33,435 bases of DNA, from NCBI GenBank assembly GCA_023249615.1, contig JAHFCG010000016.1, positions 1 through 33,435 of the forward strand, read 5' to 3'. Positions 14,397-22,372 of this stretch are shown one piece after another. The notes below the pieces were generated by a model. It made no database searches. It was not told where the DNA came from and saw nothing but the letters and a program-made list of their open reading frames with translations. The stretch's first letter is position 1, and each line of letters starts with the position of its first letter. This DNA is from a candidate division FCPU426 bacterium (lineage in GTDB: Bacteria; Oederibacteriota; Muellerivitia; Muellerivitales; Muellerivitaceae). Both the position numbers and the translations under genes were made by a program.

Positions 14397-16286
14397 TTGA
14401 AAAAATTGTTCATCGTTGGTTTCCTTTTCCTCGCCCTTCCCCTTGCCGCCGCAGAATCACCCTCATTTTTCACGGTTAAATGGCAGGACAACCAGGCCTG
14501 GTTCCTAACCCCTTCCGGAAAACAATTTTTGTCCATGGGGGTCAACGCCATCGGTGACCAATCCTACCGGGCCCCCAATGAAAATTATTACAACCCTGTT
14601 AAAAATCAGTACAAGGGCGACAAACAAGCCTGGGTCAAAAATGTCTTCGCCCGCCTGAAGAAGTGGAAATTCAACACGGTCGGTTGTTGGTCGGATGAAG
14701 ATTTGCTGGGAAAGAAATTTCCATTCACCTATATGCTTTACATCGCCCGGGGCAATCCCTGGGATCGGGTTTTGGATTCCGTTTTCAGCGAGGAATTTGA
14801 GAAGGCAGTTAAAGAAAACGCCCAGAAAGCCGCCAAGTTCAGGGATGACAAGGACCTGATCGGTTATTTCCTCGATAACGAAATGCCCTGGTGGGGTGAG
14901 TTCGGCTGGCGGACGGACGGTCAAAAGACATTATTGGAGAAATACGCGGCTATCCCGGTGGAAGACGCCAACAAAATCGCGTTGAAACATTTCTTTGAGG
15001 AACGTTACAAAAAGGATATTGATCAATTCAACAAGGTCTGGGAAACCAGCGTGAAGACTTTTGAGGATTTCGATAGGGCAGTCATTCTCAAAGCTAAAAC
15101 CCGCAAACAAAAAGCCGACGCCAACGCCTGGGCCGGAGCCGTGGCTGACCGCTATTTCGCCGTGACCACCAAGGCTTTGCGGATGGTGGACCCCAACCAC
15201 TTAATTTTGGGAGTTCGCTTCGCCGGGGAAAACCCCTGGAAAGTCGTCGAAGCCTGCGGAAAATACTGCGATGTGGTGTCGGTAAACATCTACGCCAAGT
15301 CTGGAACCGCCGACCAAACCCTGCTGGATAACTATTACGCCAAGACCCAAAAACCCATCCTTATCACCGAATACTCCTACAGCGCGATGGAAAATCAAAG
15401 CGGCGACCCCAATACCAAAGGAGCGGACGTTTCTGTTCCCGCCCAAAAGGACCGGGTGGATCATTTAAACCAGTTCTCCCATCAGCTTTTAAGCCTTCCC
15501 TATATCGTGGGCTTGCATTGGTTTGAGTGGTCGGATGAATCGCCCCAGGGGCGTTTCGACGGAGAGGACCAGAACTACGGCCTCGTGGATATCCACGACA
15601 AGGAATACAGCTTACTCACAGCAGCCCACGCGAAGCTGAATGTCTCAGCCAGCGCGCTTCATGTCAAAGCTGGTTCCCTGCCAAAGGAATTTAAATCAAC
15701 CGCCGAAGCCACTTACACCAAAGGTGAGCCGGGCCTAAAGGTTTCTCCCTCAAGGCGTTATCTCAAGATTGATTCCTCCGCTCACGTGGATACCTGGGGT
15801 GACGGTGGCAACGGCGGGAAGATGCTCGCCAACACCACTACCGGAACCCTGGAACTTGAATTTGAGTCAGGAACAGGCTGGGGCTGTGGATGTTCCTCCT
15901 TTTGTAATGTGGAACCGCTGGTTGCCTGGGGCACGGCCGATCTTCGTGGTTACAACACCTTTGAGTTCAAGGCCTTCGTGCCCAAGGGTTTAAACTTTTG
16001 GGTGTATATGTCGGAGGACGGTACCGCGGCTCCCGGACAAGCTTCCTACGAGGGAAAGAATGGTTCCGATGGCGAATCCTTTTCCTTCCCCCAACTTCAG
16101 GGTACTGGCAGGTGGGAAACCTATCATGTGGATTTATCCGATCTTGAGCGACGCAATGTCTGGGGTAATCAGGGAGGCAACAATAACCTCGACCTTCAGG
16201 CCATTCACGATGTGCAGTTTTATGTCGCCGGCAACCAGGGCGCCGGCAAGATGTTGGTGAAGGATATGGATTTCAAGGTTAAATAA
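14397..16286 (+). CDS. Secreted GH50/agarase-like glycoside hydrolase
   Basis: A 629-residue exported enzyme. Signal peptide 1-19 (MKKLFIVGFLFLALPLAAA); a TIM-barrel resembling beta-agarase-type (GH50 and relatives) enzymes from about 25 to 420; then a beta-sandwich, probably carbohydrate-binding, at about 440-629. The acid/base is likely Glu162 in GYFLDNEMPWW and the nucleophile Glu325 in PILITEYSYSA; the barrel also has LSMGVNAIGD, VDPNHLILGVRFAG and YCDVVSVNIYA. A Cys-rich GWGCGCSSFC at about 495-504 lies in the C-terminal domain. The substrate is probably a marine-type or plant polysaccharide, but specificity is unproved. Start TTG 14397 has GGGAGG upstream. A tRNA-Asn fragment follows the gene, so it may belong to an integrated element. 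Confidence 0.8.
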   Translation: MKKLFIVGFLFLALPLAAAESPSFFTVKWQDNQAWFLTPSGKQFLSMGVNAIGDQSYRAPNENYYNPVKNQYKGDKQAWVKNVFARLKKWKFNTVGCWSDEDLLGKKFPFTYMLYIARGNPWDRVLDSVFSEEFEKAVKENAQKAAKFRDDKDLIGYFLDNEMPWWGEFGWRTDGQKTLLEKYAAIPVEDANKIALKHFFEERYKKDIDQFNKVWETSVKTFEDFDRAVILKAKTRKQKADANAWAGAVADRYFAVTTKALRMVDPNHLILGVRFAGENPWKVVEACGKYCDVVSVNIYAKSGTADQTLLDNYYAKTQKPILITEYSYSAMENQSGDPNTKGADVSVPAQKDRVDHLNQFSHQLLSLPYIVGLHWFEWSDESPQGRFDGEDQNYGLVDIHDKEYSLLTAAHAKLNVSASALHVKAGSLPKEFKSTAEATYTKGEPGLKVSPSRRYLKIDSSAHVDTWGDGGNGGKMLANTTTGTLELEFESGTGWGCGCSSFCNVEPLVAWGTADLRGYNTFEFKAFVPKGLNFWVYMSEDGTAAPGQASYEGKNGSDGESFSFPQLQGTGRWETYHVDLSDLERRNVWGNQGGNNNLDLQAIHDVQFYVAGNQGAGKMLVKDMDFKVK

Positions 16287-16301
16287 TAAGGAATAATTCG
16301 A

Positions 16302-16327
16302 TGGTTCGAGTCCAACTCGGGGAGCCA
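16302..16327 (+). other. 3' end of tRNA-Asn (att-like scar)
   Basis: TGGTTCGAG starts a perfect tRNA 3' end: T-loop TTCGAGT, T-stem 3' strand CCAAC, acceptor 3' strand TCGGGGA, discriminator G and encoded CCA. The predicted partner TCCCCGA plus G73 points to tRNA-Asn. No D or anticodon arm exists upstream; the sequence before 16302 stops matching a tRNA. This is the kind of fragment left at the distal end of an element integrated into a tRNA gene, the element then lying on the left side. Confidence 0.7.
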
Positions 16328-16743
16328 TGAAAATAAAGATTAGGCCTTTTAATCTTAAAGACAAAAAGGAAACCATCCAACTTTGGAACGGCTGCGGACT
16401 TGTCGTGCCCGTGAATAACCCCCTCAAAGACATCCAACGCAAACTCAAGGTACAACCCAAGCTCTTTCTGGTCGCGGTTAAAGACGGCAAAATCATCGGA
16501 ACCGTAATGGGCGGTTACGAAGGCCACCGGGGTTGGATCAATTACCTTGCGGTGGATCCAGCCCACCAAAAATCCGGGATCGGCCGAAAGCTGATGTCCG
16601 AGATTGAGAAGAAGTTGAAGAAATTGGGATGTCCCAAGATCAACCTTCAGGTTCGGAAAACGAACTCCAAAGTCCGGGTCTTCTACGAGAAAATCGGGTA
16701 CAGCCAGGATAAGGTAGTTAGTTTATGGGAAAAGATTGGTTAA
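16327..16743 (+). CDS. ypeA: GNAT acetyltransferase of the YpeA type
   Basis: A 138-residue N-acetyltransferase with close resemblance to E. coli YpeA. Shared signatures are IQLWNGCGL near 17-25, LFLVAVKDGKIIGTVMGGYEGHRG at 47-69, YLAVDPAHQKSGIGRKLM with the acetyl-CoA loop QKSGIG at 81-86, and GCPKINLQVR at 101-110. The natural substrate is unknown. The ATG overlaps the last base of the tRNA fragment, and the only purine-rich ribosome site (GGGGAG) is the tRNA acceptor strand, two bases away, so expression signals look disrupted or unusual. Confidence 0.87.
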   Translation: MKIKIRPFNLKDKKETIQLWNGCGLVVPVNNPLKDIQRKLKVQPKLFLVAVKDGKIIGTVMGGYEGHRGWINYLAVDPAHQKSGIGRKLMSEIEKKLKKLGCPKINLQVRKTNSKVRVFYEKIGYSQDKVVSLWEKIG

Positions 16744-16785
16744 AGACCGCTTACCCATTAAAAAGCGCTCCTGAACACGACGGTG

Positions 16786-16815
16786 GTAGGGGCGGGTCTT
16801 AGACCCGCCCCCTAC
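16786..16815. repeat. REP-like palindrome (GTAGGGGC family), copy 2
   Basis: GTAGGGGCGGGTCT followed by its near-complement ending CCCCCTAC; one extra C breaks perfect symmetry. It lies in the gap after ypeA. Confidence 0.85.
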
Positions 16816-16841
16816 GAAACCCTAAACATGGTCCAGCCGTT

Positions 16842-16869
16842 GTAAGGGCAAGGCATGCCTTGCCCCTAC
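16842..16869. repeat. REP-like palindrome (GTAGGGGC family), copy 3
   Basis: A 28-bp palindrome with half-site GTAAGGGCAAGGCA, one base from perfect symmetry, 26 bases after copy 2. Apart from these two palindromes the ypeA to 16895 gap holds nothing I recognise. Confidence 0.85.
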
Positions 16870-16894
16870 GAAACTTTAAAAAAATGGAGCCAGA

Positions 16895-17428
16895 ATGAAA
16901 ATCATCCAACCCCTCCTCTCGTGGACTTGCGAAAAAACCCACGAAAAAATCACACTGTTGGAGCCCAAGGGCAATATAAAACTCTTCGTGATTTTATTTG
17001 TCCTTTTGGGCCCGGCATTTACTTTTTTGATCGCTTGGAAATTTGGCGGCGACGTTTTTCCCCGCAATCATTTTTTCTACTTATTTTTATCGGGAATGAT
17101 TTGGGTTGTGTTTGGAATGATTCTTTATTCTTCCCTCGCCCGACAAAGGTTTGTAATATTTGACCTCCCATCAATGACCGTCGAATTTTTTGATTGGAAA
17201 ACTTCCCAGTTAAAAATATCCAAAAATGAAATCCAAAAATTCCAAGTCCTGCAAAAAGAACAACCCCCGTTCCCCCGCTACCCCTTTTCCTTTGTCCCTT
17301 CCATTAAACGACCGGATCTATACGTAATATCCATTAAACTTAAAAACCAGCAAGAAATTTTACTGGTAGGTTCCCCCCACAAGACGGACATTGATGAAAC
17401 CTTTGATTTAATCCAAAATAACTTTTAA
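16895..17428 (+). CDS. Membrane protein of unknown function with a C-terminal beta domain
   Basis: A 177-residue protein with two hydrophobic segments at about 30-48 and 61-80, and a C-terminal cytoplasmic part (about 85-177) with alternating hydrophobic strands (FVIFDLPSMTVEFFDW, LYVISIKLKNQQEILLVG) like a PH-type domain. A family name cannot be assigned. GGAG precedes the ATG. The gene is AT-rich compared with neighbours, including the YdeI-like gene that starts two bases after its stop, with which it is probably co-transcribed. Confidence 0.65.
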   Translation: MKIIQPLLSWTCEKTHEKITLLEPKGNIKLFVILFVLLGPAFTFLIAWKFGGDVFPRNHFFYLFLSGMIWVVFGMILYSSLARQRFVIFDLPSMTVEFFDWKTSQLKISKNEIQKFQVLQKEQPPFPRYPFSFVPSIKRPDLYVISIKLKNQQEILLVGSPHKTDIDETFDLIQNNF

Positions 17429-17430
17429 AA

Positions 17431-18021
17431 ATGAAAATCACCAAAACCCTTTACGTCCACAAAGTTAAAGACTGGCGCTCGTGGCTGAAGAAAAACCACA
17501 AGACCGCCAGGGAAATCTGGCTTGTTTATTACAAGAAAGACAGCGGAAAGCCGCGAAGCTCCTACAACGACGCGGTGGATGAGGCCATGTGCTTTGGCTG
17601 GATCGACAGCACGGTCAAGACCATCGATAAGCACCGCTATTGCCAGCGCTTCTCACCCCGACGCAAGGGTTCCCCCTGTTCCGAACTGAATAAACACCGG
17701 GCGATGAGGATGATCAGGGAAAAGCGGATGACTCCGGCTGGCCTGACGGCTTTGGATGGAACACTGGGACAGGGGGCAAAGGTTCATAAAGGAACAATCA
17801 AGCACACCAAGGTCTGGAAGGTTCCGGCGGATATCCTGGGGGAATTAAAGAAGGACAAATTAGCCTGGAAGCATTTCCAGAAATTCCCATTAGCCTACAA
17901 GAGAATCCGCGTGGAATGGGTTGCAGCAGTTCGTTATCGCAAAGACGTTTTCAAACAGAGGCTGGGTTATTTCCTGAAGATGACCGCCCAAAACAAGAAG
18001 TTCGGAATGATTCAGGGGTAA
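17431..18021 (+). CDS. YdeI/OmpD-associated family protein
   Basis: A 196-residue protein of the YdeI family (bacteriocin- or peptide-protection annotation, molecular role unclear). Family signatures: WRSWLKKNHKTAREIWLVYYKK, SSYNDAVDEAMCFGWIDSTVK, YCQRFSPRRKGSPCSELNK and the C-terminal WKHFQKFPLAYKR...EWVAAVRYRKD pattern. The length is normal. It starts two bases after the membrane-protein stop and has no obvious ribosome site of its own, suggesting coupling. Some homologues are linked to peptide resistance; no such link is visible here. Confidence 0.82.
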   Translation: MKITKTLYVHKVKDWRSWLKKNHKTAREIWLVYYKKDSGKPRSSYNDAVDEAMCFGWIDSTVKTIDKHRYCQRFSPRRKGSPCSELNKHRAMRMIREKRMTPAGLTALDGTLGQGAKVHKGTIKHTKVWKVPADILGELKKDKLAWKHFQKFPLAYKRIRVEWVAAVRYRKDVFKQRLGYFLKMTAQNKKFGMIQG

Positions 18022-18107
18022 GAATTTACGGTTCTTGAAATTTATTTCGGGTCTTTATCGACGGCCTTGCTTCCACTTCCATCTTTCCCCCCTTTGACGC
18101 ACAATAG

Positions 18108-18123
18108 TGGCACGCAGACGGCA
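18108..18123 (+). promoter_or_regulatory. Sigma-54-like promoter upstream of dabA
   Basis: TGGCACG at 18108-18114 is a perfect -24 half, followed by CGGCA at the -12 position; the invariant GG and GC are exactly 10 bases apart. The -12 half departs from TTGCA at two bases. It lies 36 bases before the dabA start. A sigma-70-like alternative, TTGACG near 18094, has no clear -10. Confidence 0.4.
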
Positions 18124-18158
18124 AACCCTGACTGACATATCCTTAGAACGGAAAGACT

Positions 18159-21035
18159 TTGAATTCTTCACCCTTCAATCTTAACGAAACCATTGAACAT
18201 ACCGCCCATCTGCTCCCGGCCCAAGGTCCCATCCAGCAGTTCGTTCATCACAATCCCCTTCACTTCCTTGAGAACAAACCCTTCGAGGATTCGGTGGAAG
18301 AAGCCGCCCGCCTCTTTGGAACCAACCCTTATCTTTCGGAAGAAGCCTACAGGGATCTTTTAAAAGAGGGCCGTTTCACGGAAGCCGACCTCCGCCACGA
18401 ACTCGAAACTTCCCTGGGAGCTTCCGGAAAAGACGAACTGGTCCCGGGAATCACCCGGCTCGACTGGCGGTTGAAATGGCTGGTGAAAGGCGTGCCGGAA
18501 GTCTCCCCGGACTCGGTGGATTGGTGGGTAAGGGAAAATATCCTTTACGCTCCGGGACGGGGGAAAAATCAATCGGCCGACGAAAGCACAGAAACCCTTT
18601 GGGGCCTTTGCCTTTCCCATTCGGGGTCCGGGACAACAACCGAGTCCCCCCTTGAGGCGCAATGGGCTTTCCTGCGCCCCCGGGACCGCTGGTTGACGCT
18701 GGGAAACCAGGATACCGATGACTGGGTCCATCCCCTTTTACAGCGCTTCGTAGCGGCTTACCTCGACCAGGGACAGGCTTACTGGGCCCTGCCCGGAAAA
18801 GAAAAGGGACTGTTCCTCTGCTTCCTGGACCTTTACCGGTCCAGGTCCGATTTTCACCCCAGGCCTTGGTTGAAGGGCCTGCCGGCCAGGATCAAGGACG
18901 TGCTTGAACTGACCGAGGGCAACCCCGAAATGAGCCTCTTGGCCGACCTGACGGCCCTGGGTTACGGGGCCGGTGAAATGGAAAAGGTCCTCATAGCCTC
19001 TGCCCTCGCCATGAGGGGCTGGGCCGGCATGATCCGCCAAATCGAAAAACGACCCGACCGGGTTCCCCTAGAAGCTCCCCCCGCGAAGCTTCTCGACTTT
19101 CTCGCCCTGCGCTGGATGCTGGACCGCCACGCCTCGGAAACCCTTGGCGACTGCCGTCTTTGCCCGGCCCCGAAACAAGGCGAGGTGGAACAAAAAAGAA
19201 ACCAGGCCGCCAAGGCCATGGCGTTTCTTTTCTTCAAGTTATTCCGATTGCACGAAGTTATCCCCAAAAGACTTGAGGGTCTTTCTGATTCGGCATGGCA
19301 ATCTTTGAGAGGAGACACTGGGAGCTTCAACAACTGGTCCCGAAGACGGGTATTTCAACTGGCCTATGAACGCCGTTTAAAGCGGCGGTTCCACTCGGCC
19401 CTTCTGGCCACCCCCGTTTCCACCGTTCCCCAGCCGGAAATCCAGGCGGTTTTTTGCCTGGACGAACGGGAGGAATCCTTCCGCCGCCACCTGGAGGAAC
19501 AGTGGCCCGAAGCGGTGACCTACGGGGCCGCCGGCTTTTTCAACGTGGCCATGTACTACCGGGGAATCGGGGAGGCCCACGTCCGCGCCCAATGTCCCAT
19601 CAATATCGTTCCCCAGCACGAGGTGGTGGAATTTGAGCCTCCCGGCGGCGGCAAAACCCTTCGGCGTTTTTTCCGCCGGCTTTCCGGGGAAATGCTTCAC
19701 CACAGCCGAATCGGGAGCCGTACCCTTTTGCGGGGAACCCTTTGGTCCCTTCTGGCCGGAGGTGTCGCGGGCATCCCCATCGCGGTTCGGATTTTTGTCC
19801 CCCGCCTCGCCGGCGCCTTCCAGGGACTCCTGGGCCGCCTGACAGGCCCTCCCCGTCTTACGGAAGTTGCCCTTCAAAGAAACCCGACACCTCCCTCCGA
19901 GGGAAAATGGTCGGGGTTTACCCCTGTGGAAATGGCCGAGATTCTTTACCGCCAATTGTCCGCCATCGGGTTGGTGAAAGCTTTTTGCCCCCTAGTCCTC
20001 ATCGTCGGTCATGGCTCCACCAGTTTGAACAATCCCCAAGAGTCGGCCCATGACTGTGGCGCCTGCAGTGGAGGGCGGGGAGGGCCCAACGCGAGGGCCC
20101 TGGCCCAAATGGCCAACCGGCCTGATGTCCGAGGTTTGCTCGCCGCTAAGGGCATCCCGATTCCGGACTCCACCTGGTTTCTCGGGGTCCAGCACAATAC
20201 CTGCAGCGAGGACCTGATCTGGTACGACCTGGACCGCGTTCCCGCGAAGCTCCAGCCCCTGCTTCCTAAGACGCAAAGGATCATGGACCAGGCCCGAACC
20301 CTGAACGCCCACGAACGGTGCCGCCGTTTCGAGAACGCTCCCCTTTGGCTGACACCCGCCATGGCGCTGGCACACGTTCAGGAAAGGTCCGAGGATTTAA
20401 GCCAGCCCCGGCCCGAGTACGGCCACGCCACCAACGTCTATAGCGTCGTGGGCCGGAGGGAGCGGAGCCGGGGACTCTTTATGGACCGGCGGGCTTTCCT
20501 GGTTTCCTACGATCCGGAAACGGACGACGCGGAGGGAACCCGCCTGGCCAACATGCTGGAGGCTTTCCTACCTGTCATCGCGGGAATCAACCTGGAATAC
20601 TTTTTTGATTTCATGGACCCCACCGGTTACGGGTGCGGGACCAAGCTTCCCCATAATCCTGTTTCCCTGTTGGGTGTCATGGACGGCCACTCCAGCGACC
20701 TGAGGCCGGGGCTTCCCTGGCAAATGGTTGAAATCCACGAACCGGTGCGCACCATCCTCGTGCTGGAAACAACCCCCGAGACCATGAAAAAAATCCTCTC
20801 GGCCCGCCCCGGCCTCCGCAGGCTGGTGGAAAACCATTGGATCCATCTGGCCCTTTTGGACCCGCACTCGCCGAAGCTTTTGGAATACGAAGACTCAGGC
20901 TTTACCGCCTTTCAAGCGGAGGCGGGGGAAACCATTGACCTGCCGAAGGTGAAGCAATCCGCCGATTGGTATAGGAATCACCGGGAACACCTGAACTTCG
21001 CGAGAGTCCTCTCAACAGGGGGAATCCTCTCATGA
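18159..21035 (+). CDS. dabA: DabA inorganic-carbon transporter subunit (DUF2309)
   Basis: A 958-residue protein of the DUF2309/UPF0753 family. With a NuoL-like partner, DabA forms an energy-coupled carbonic-anhydrase-like pump that converts CO2 to bicarbonate in the cytoplasm. The zinc-site residues are visible: Cys433 and Asp435 in VFCLDEREESFRRH, His618 in LIVGHGSTSLNNP and Cys633 in SAHDCGACSG. The N-terminus LPAQGPIQQFVHHNPLHFLE is typical. Start TTG 18159, with GGAAAG upstream. It overlaps the next gene by four bases (ATGA). A sigma-54-like site lies upstream. No Rubisco or carboxysome gene is in the window, so the carbon could serve autotrophy or anaplerotic carboxylation. Confidence 0.92.
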   Translation: MNSSPFNLNETIEHTAHLLPAQGPIQQFVHHNPLHFLENKPFEDSVEEAARLFGTNPYLSEEAYRDLLKEGRFTEADLRHELETSLGASGKDELVPGITRLDWRLKWLVKGVPEVSPDSVDWWVRENILYAPGRGKNQSADESTETLWGLCLSHSGSGTTTESPLEAQWAFLRPRDRWLTLGNQDTDDWVHPLLQRFVAAYLDQGQAYWALPGKEKGLFLCFLDLYRSRSDFHPRPWLKGLPARIKDVLELTEGNPEMSLLADLTALGYGAGEMEKVLIASALAMRGWAGMIRQIEKRPDRVPLEAPPAKLLDFLALRWMLDRHASETLGDCRLCPAPKQGEVEQKRNQAAKAMAFLFFKLFRLHEVIPKRLEGLSDSAWQSLRGDTGSFNNWSRRRVFQLAYERRLKRRFHSALLATPVSTVPQPEIQAVFCLDEREESFRRHLEEQWPEAVTYGAAGFFNVAMYYRGIGEAHVRAQCPINIVPQHEVVEFEPPGGGKTLRRFFRRLSGEMLHHSRIGSRTLLRGTLWSLLAGGVAGIPIAVRIFVPRLAGAFQGLLGRLTGPPRLTEVALQRNPTPPSEGKWSGFTPVEMAEILYRQLSAIGLVKAFCPLVLIVGHGSTSLNNPQESAHDCGACSGGRGGPNARALAQMANRPDVRGLLAAKGIPIPDSTWFLGVQHNTCSEDLIWYDLDRVPAKLQPLLPKTQRIMDQARTLNAHERCRRFENAPLWLTPAMALAHVQERSEDLSQPRPEYGHATNVYSVVGRRERSRGLFMDRRAFLVSYDPETDDAEGTRLANMLEAFLPVIAGINLEYFFDFMDPTGYGCGTKLPHNPVSLLGVMDGHSSDLRPGLPWQMVEIHEPVRTILVLETTPETMKKILSARPGLRRLVENHWIHLALLDPHSPKLLEYEDSGFTAFQAEAGETIDLPKVKQSADWYRNHREHLNFARVLSTGGILS

Positions 21036-22372
21036 TCTCAGGGTTAACCCGTGAACTGATGACCCTCGCCTTCTCGGCGCCGGCCCTGGTTTTCGCCCTG
21101 TTGGGCTTGAGTATGCTTTTGACCCGGCCCCTGCCCCAGGCCCTGACGGGACGCCTCGTCAGCGCGGCTTTTTTGATCACCCTCCTCTCACTGGGTGCCG
21201 TGGCCTTTTCCGGAAATTTCCTTGGATCCCGAATTATCGACCTGGGGGAATTATTCCGCCTGGGGAACAAGATCTTTTCCCTTCGCCTGGTGCTGGACTG
21301 GCTTTCCCTGACCATGGCCGTCGTGACGGCTTTTACCGCCACGGCGGTTTCCTTCTTTTCGAGCCGCTACCTCACCCGCGACCCCGGCTACCAGCGGTTT
21401 TTCCTCAACTTTCTTCTTTTTATCTTGGGAATGCTGTTGGTGGTCCTGGGGTCCAGCGTGGACCTGTTGTTCGTGGGCTGGGAATTTTTGGGAATTAGTT
21501 CCGCCCTGCTGGTGGCCTTTTACCAGGAACGCCGGGAGCCGGTCCGCAATGGACTTCGGATTTTTATCATTTACCGGTTGGCGGATGTTTCCATGCTTTC
21601 CTGCGCCGTCCTGGTCCATGTCTGGTACGGGAGCGCCAGCCGGGATTGGCTGACCGGACAGGGCTTTCCCCTGACTTTTTCCGCCGGACCTGCCTGGGGA
21701 CCACATCTGCTAGCGGCGCTCCTCATCCTGGCGGCGGCGGTCAAGTCAGCGCAGTTTCCTTTTTCCAGCTGGCTGCCCCGCGCAATGGAAGGACCCACTC
21801 CCTCCAGCGCTGTTTTTTACGGGGCCCTTTCGGTGCATGCGGGAGCTTACCTTCTTATTCGGACCCTGCCGATATTGGAGGAAAGCGGCGGCGCCCTGGC
21901 AGTCTTGGGCCTTATGGGATTTTTTTCCGCCCTCTTCGCGACCACTGCGGGGCGGGCCCAGACGGACATCAAGAGTACCCTGGCCTTCGCTTCCATCACC
22001 CAGCTGGGAATCATCATGATCGAGATTTCACTGGGCCTTCCCCGTGTCGCGGTGATCCACATGACCTGTCATACCCTGGCGCGCCTGCTTCAGTTTTTAC
22101 GGGCGCCGTCCTTGTTTCATGACACGCACCTTGAAACCGACGCCATGGGAGGACACAAGGGACCCACGGGGGAACACCTGAAGGCTTTTTTCCCGGAGAA
22201 AATCCAAAGGGTGCTTTACCGTTTCGCGATGGAAAGGGGCTACCTTGATCCCGTCCTAGACCACTGGGTGGCCGAACCGGTCATGCGGGCCGCGGCCCGG
22301 CTGGACCGTTGGGAAAAATCATGGACCGATTTTTTGGGCGGGGTCAAACCAAAAGGAACGGGCCATGATTAA
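21032..22372 (+). CDS. dabB: DabB-like NuoL-family membrane subunit
   Basis: A 446-residue, multi-spanning protein of the NuoL/MrpA family that would supply the ion gradient coupling to DabA. It keeps the charged residues of a working proton channel: Glu151 in FVGWEFLG, Lys238 in AAAVKSAQFPFSSWLP, His269 in SVHAGAYLL and a Lys in TDIKSTLAFASITQLG. At 446 residues it is shorter than NuoL (about 610). After IHMTCHTLARLLQFLRAP there are no further membrane spans, only a hydrophilic tail with RGYLDPVLD and WEKSWTDFLGG. Starts inside the dabA stop (ATGA) and overlaps the next gene by eight bases, so the three are made together. Confidence 0.87.
   Translation: MISGLTRELMTLAFSAPALVFALLGLSMLLTRPLPQALTGRLVSAAFLITLLSLGAVAFSGNFLGSRIIDLGELFRLGNKIFSLRLVLDWLSLTMAVVTAFTATAVSFFSSRYLTRDPGYQRFFLNFLLFILGMLLVVLGSSVDLLFVGWEFLGISSALLVAFYQERREPVRNGLRIFIIYRLADVSMLSCAVLVHVWYGSASRDWLTGQGFPLTFSAGPAWGPHLLAALLILAAAVKSAQFPFSSWLPRAMEGPTPSSAVFYGALSVHAGAYLLIRTLPILEESGGALAVLGLMGFFSALFATTAGRAQTDIKSTLAFASITQLGIIMIEISLGLPRVAVIHMTCHTLARLLQFLRAPSLFHDTHLETDAMGGHKGPTGEHLKAFFPEKIQRVLYRFAMERGYLDPVLDHWVAEPVMRAAARLDRWEKSWTDFLGGVKPKGTGHD

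Noticed and set aside
19377-19955. 192-codon open frame antisense to dabA
   Set aside because: High-GC third positions open antisense frames; dabA here carries the zinc-site residues and is clearly the real gene.
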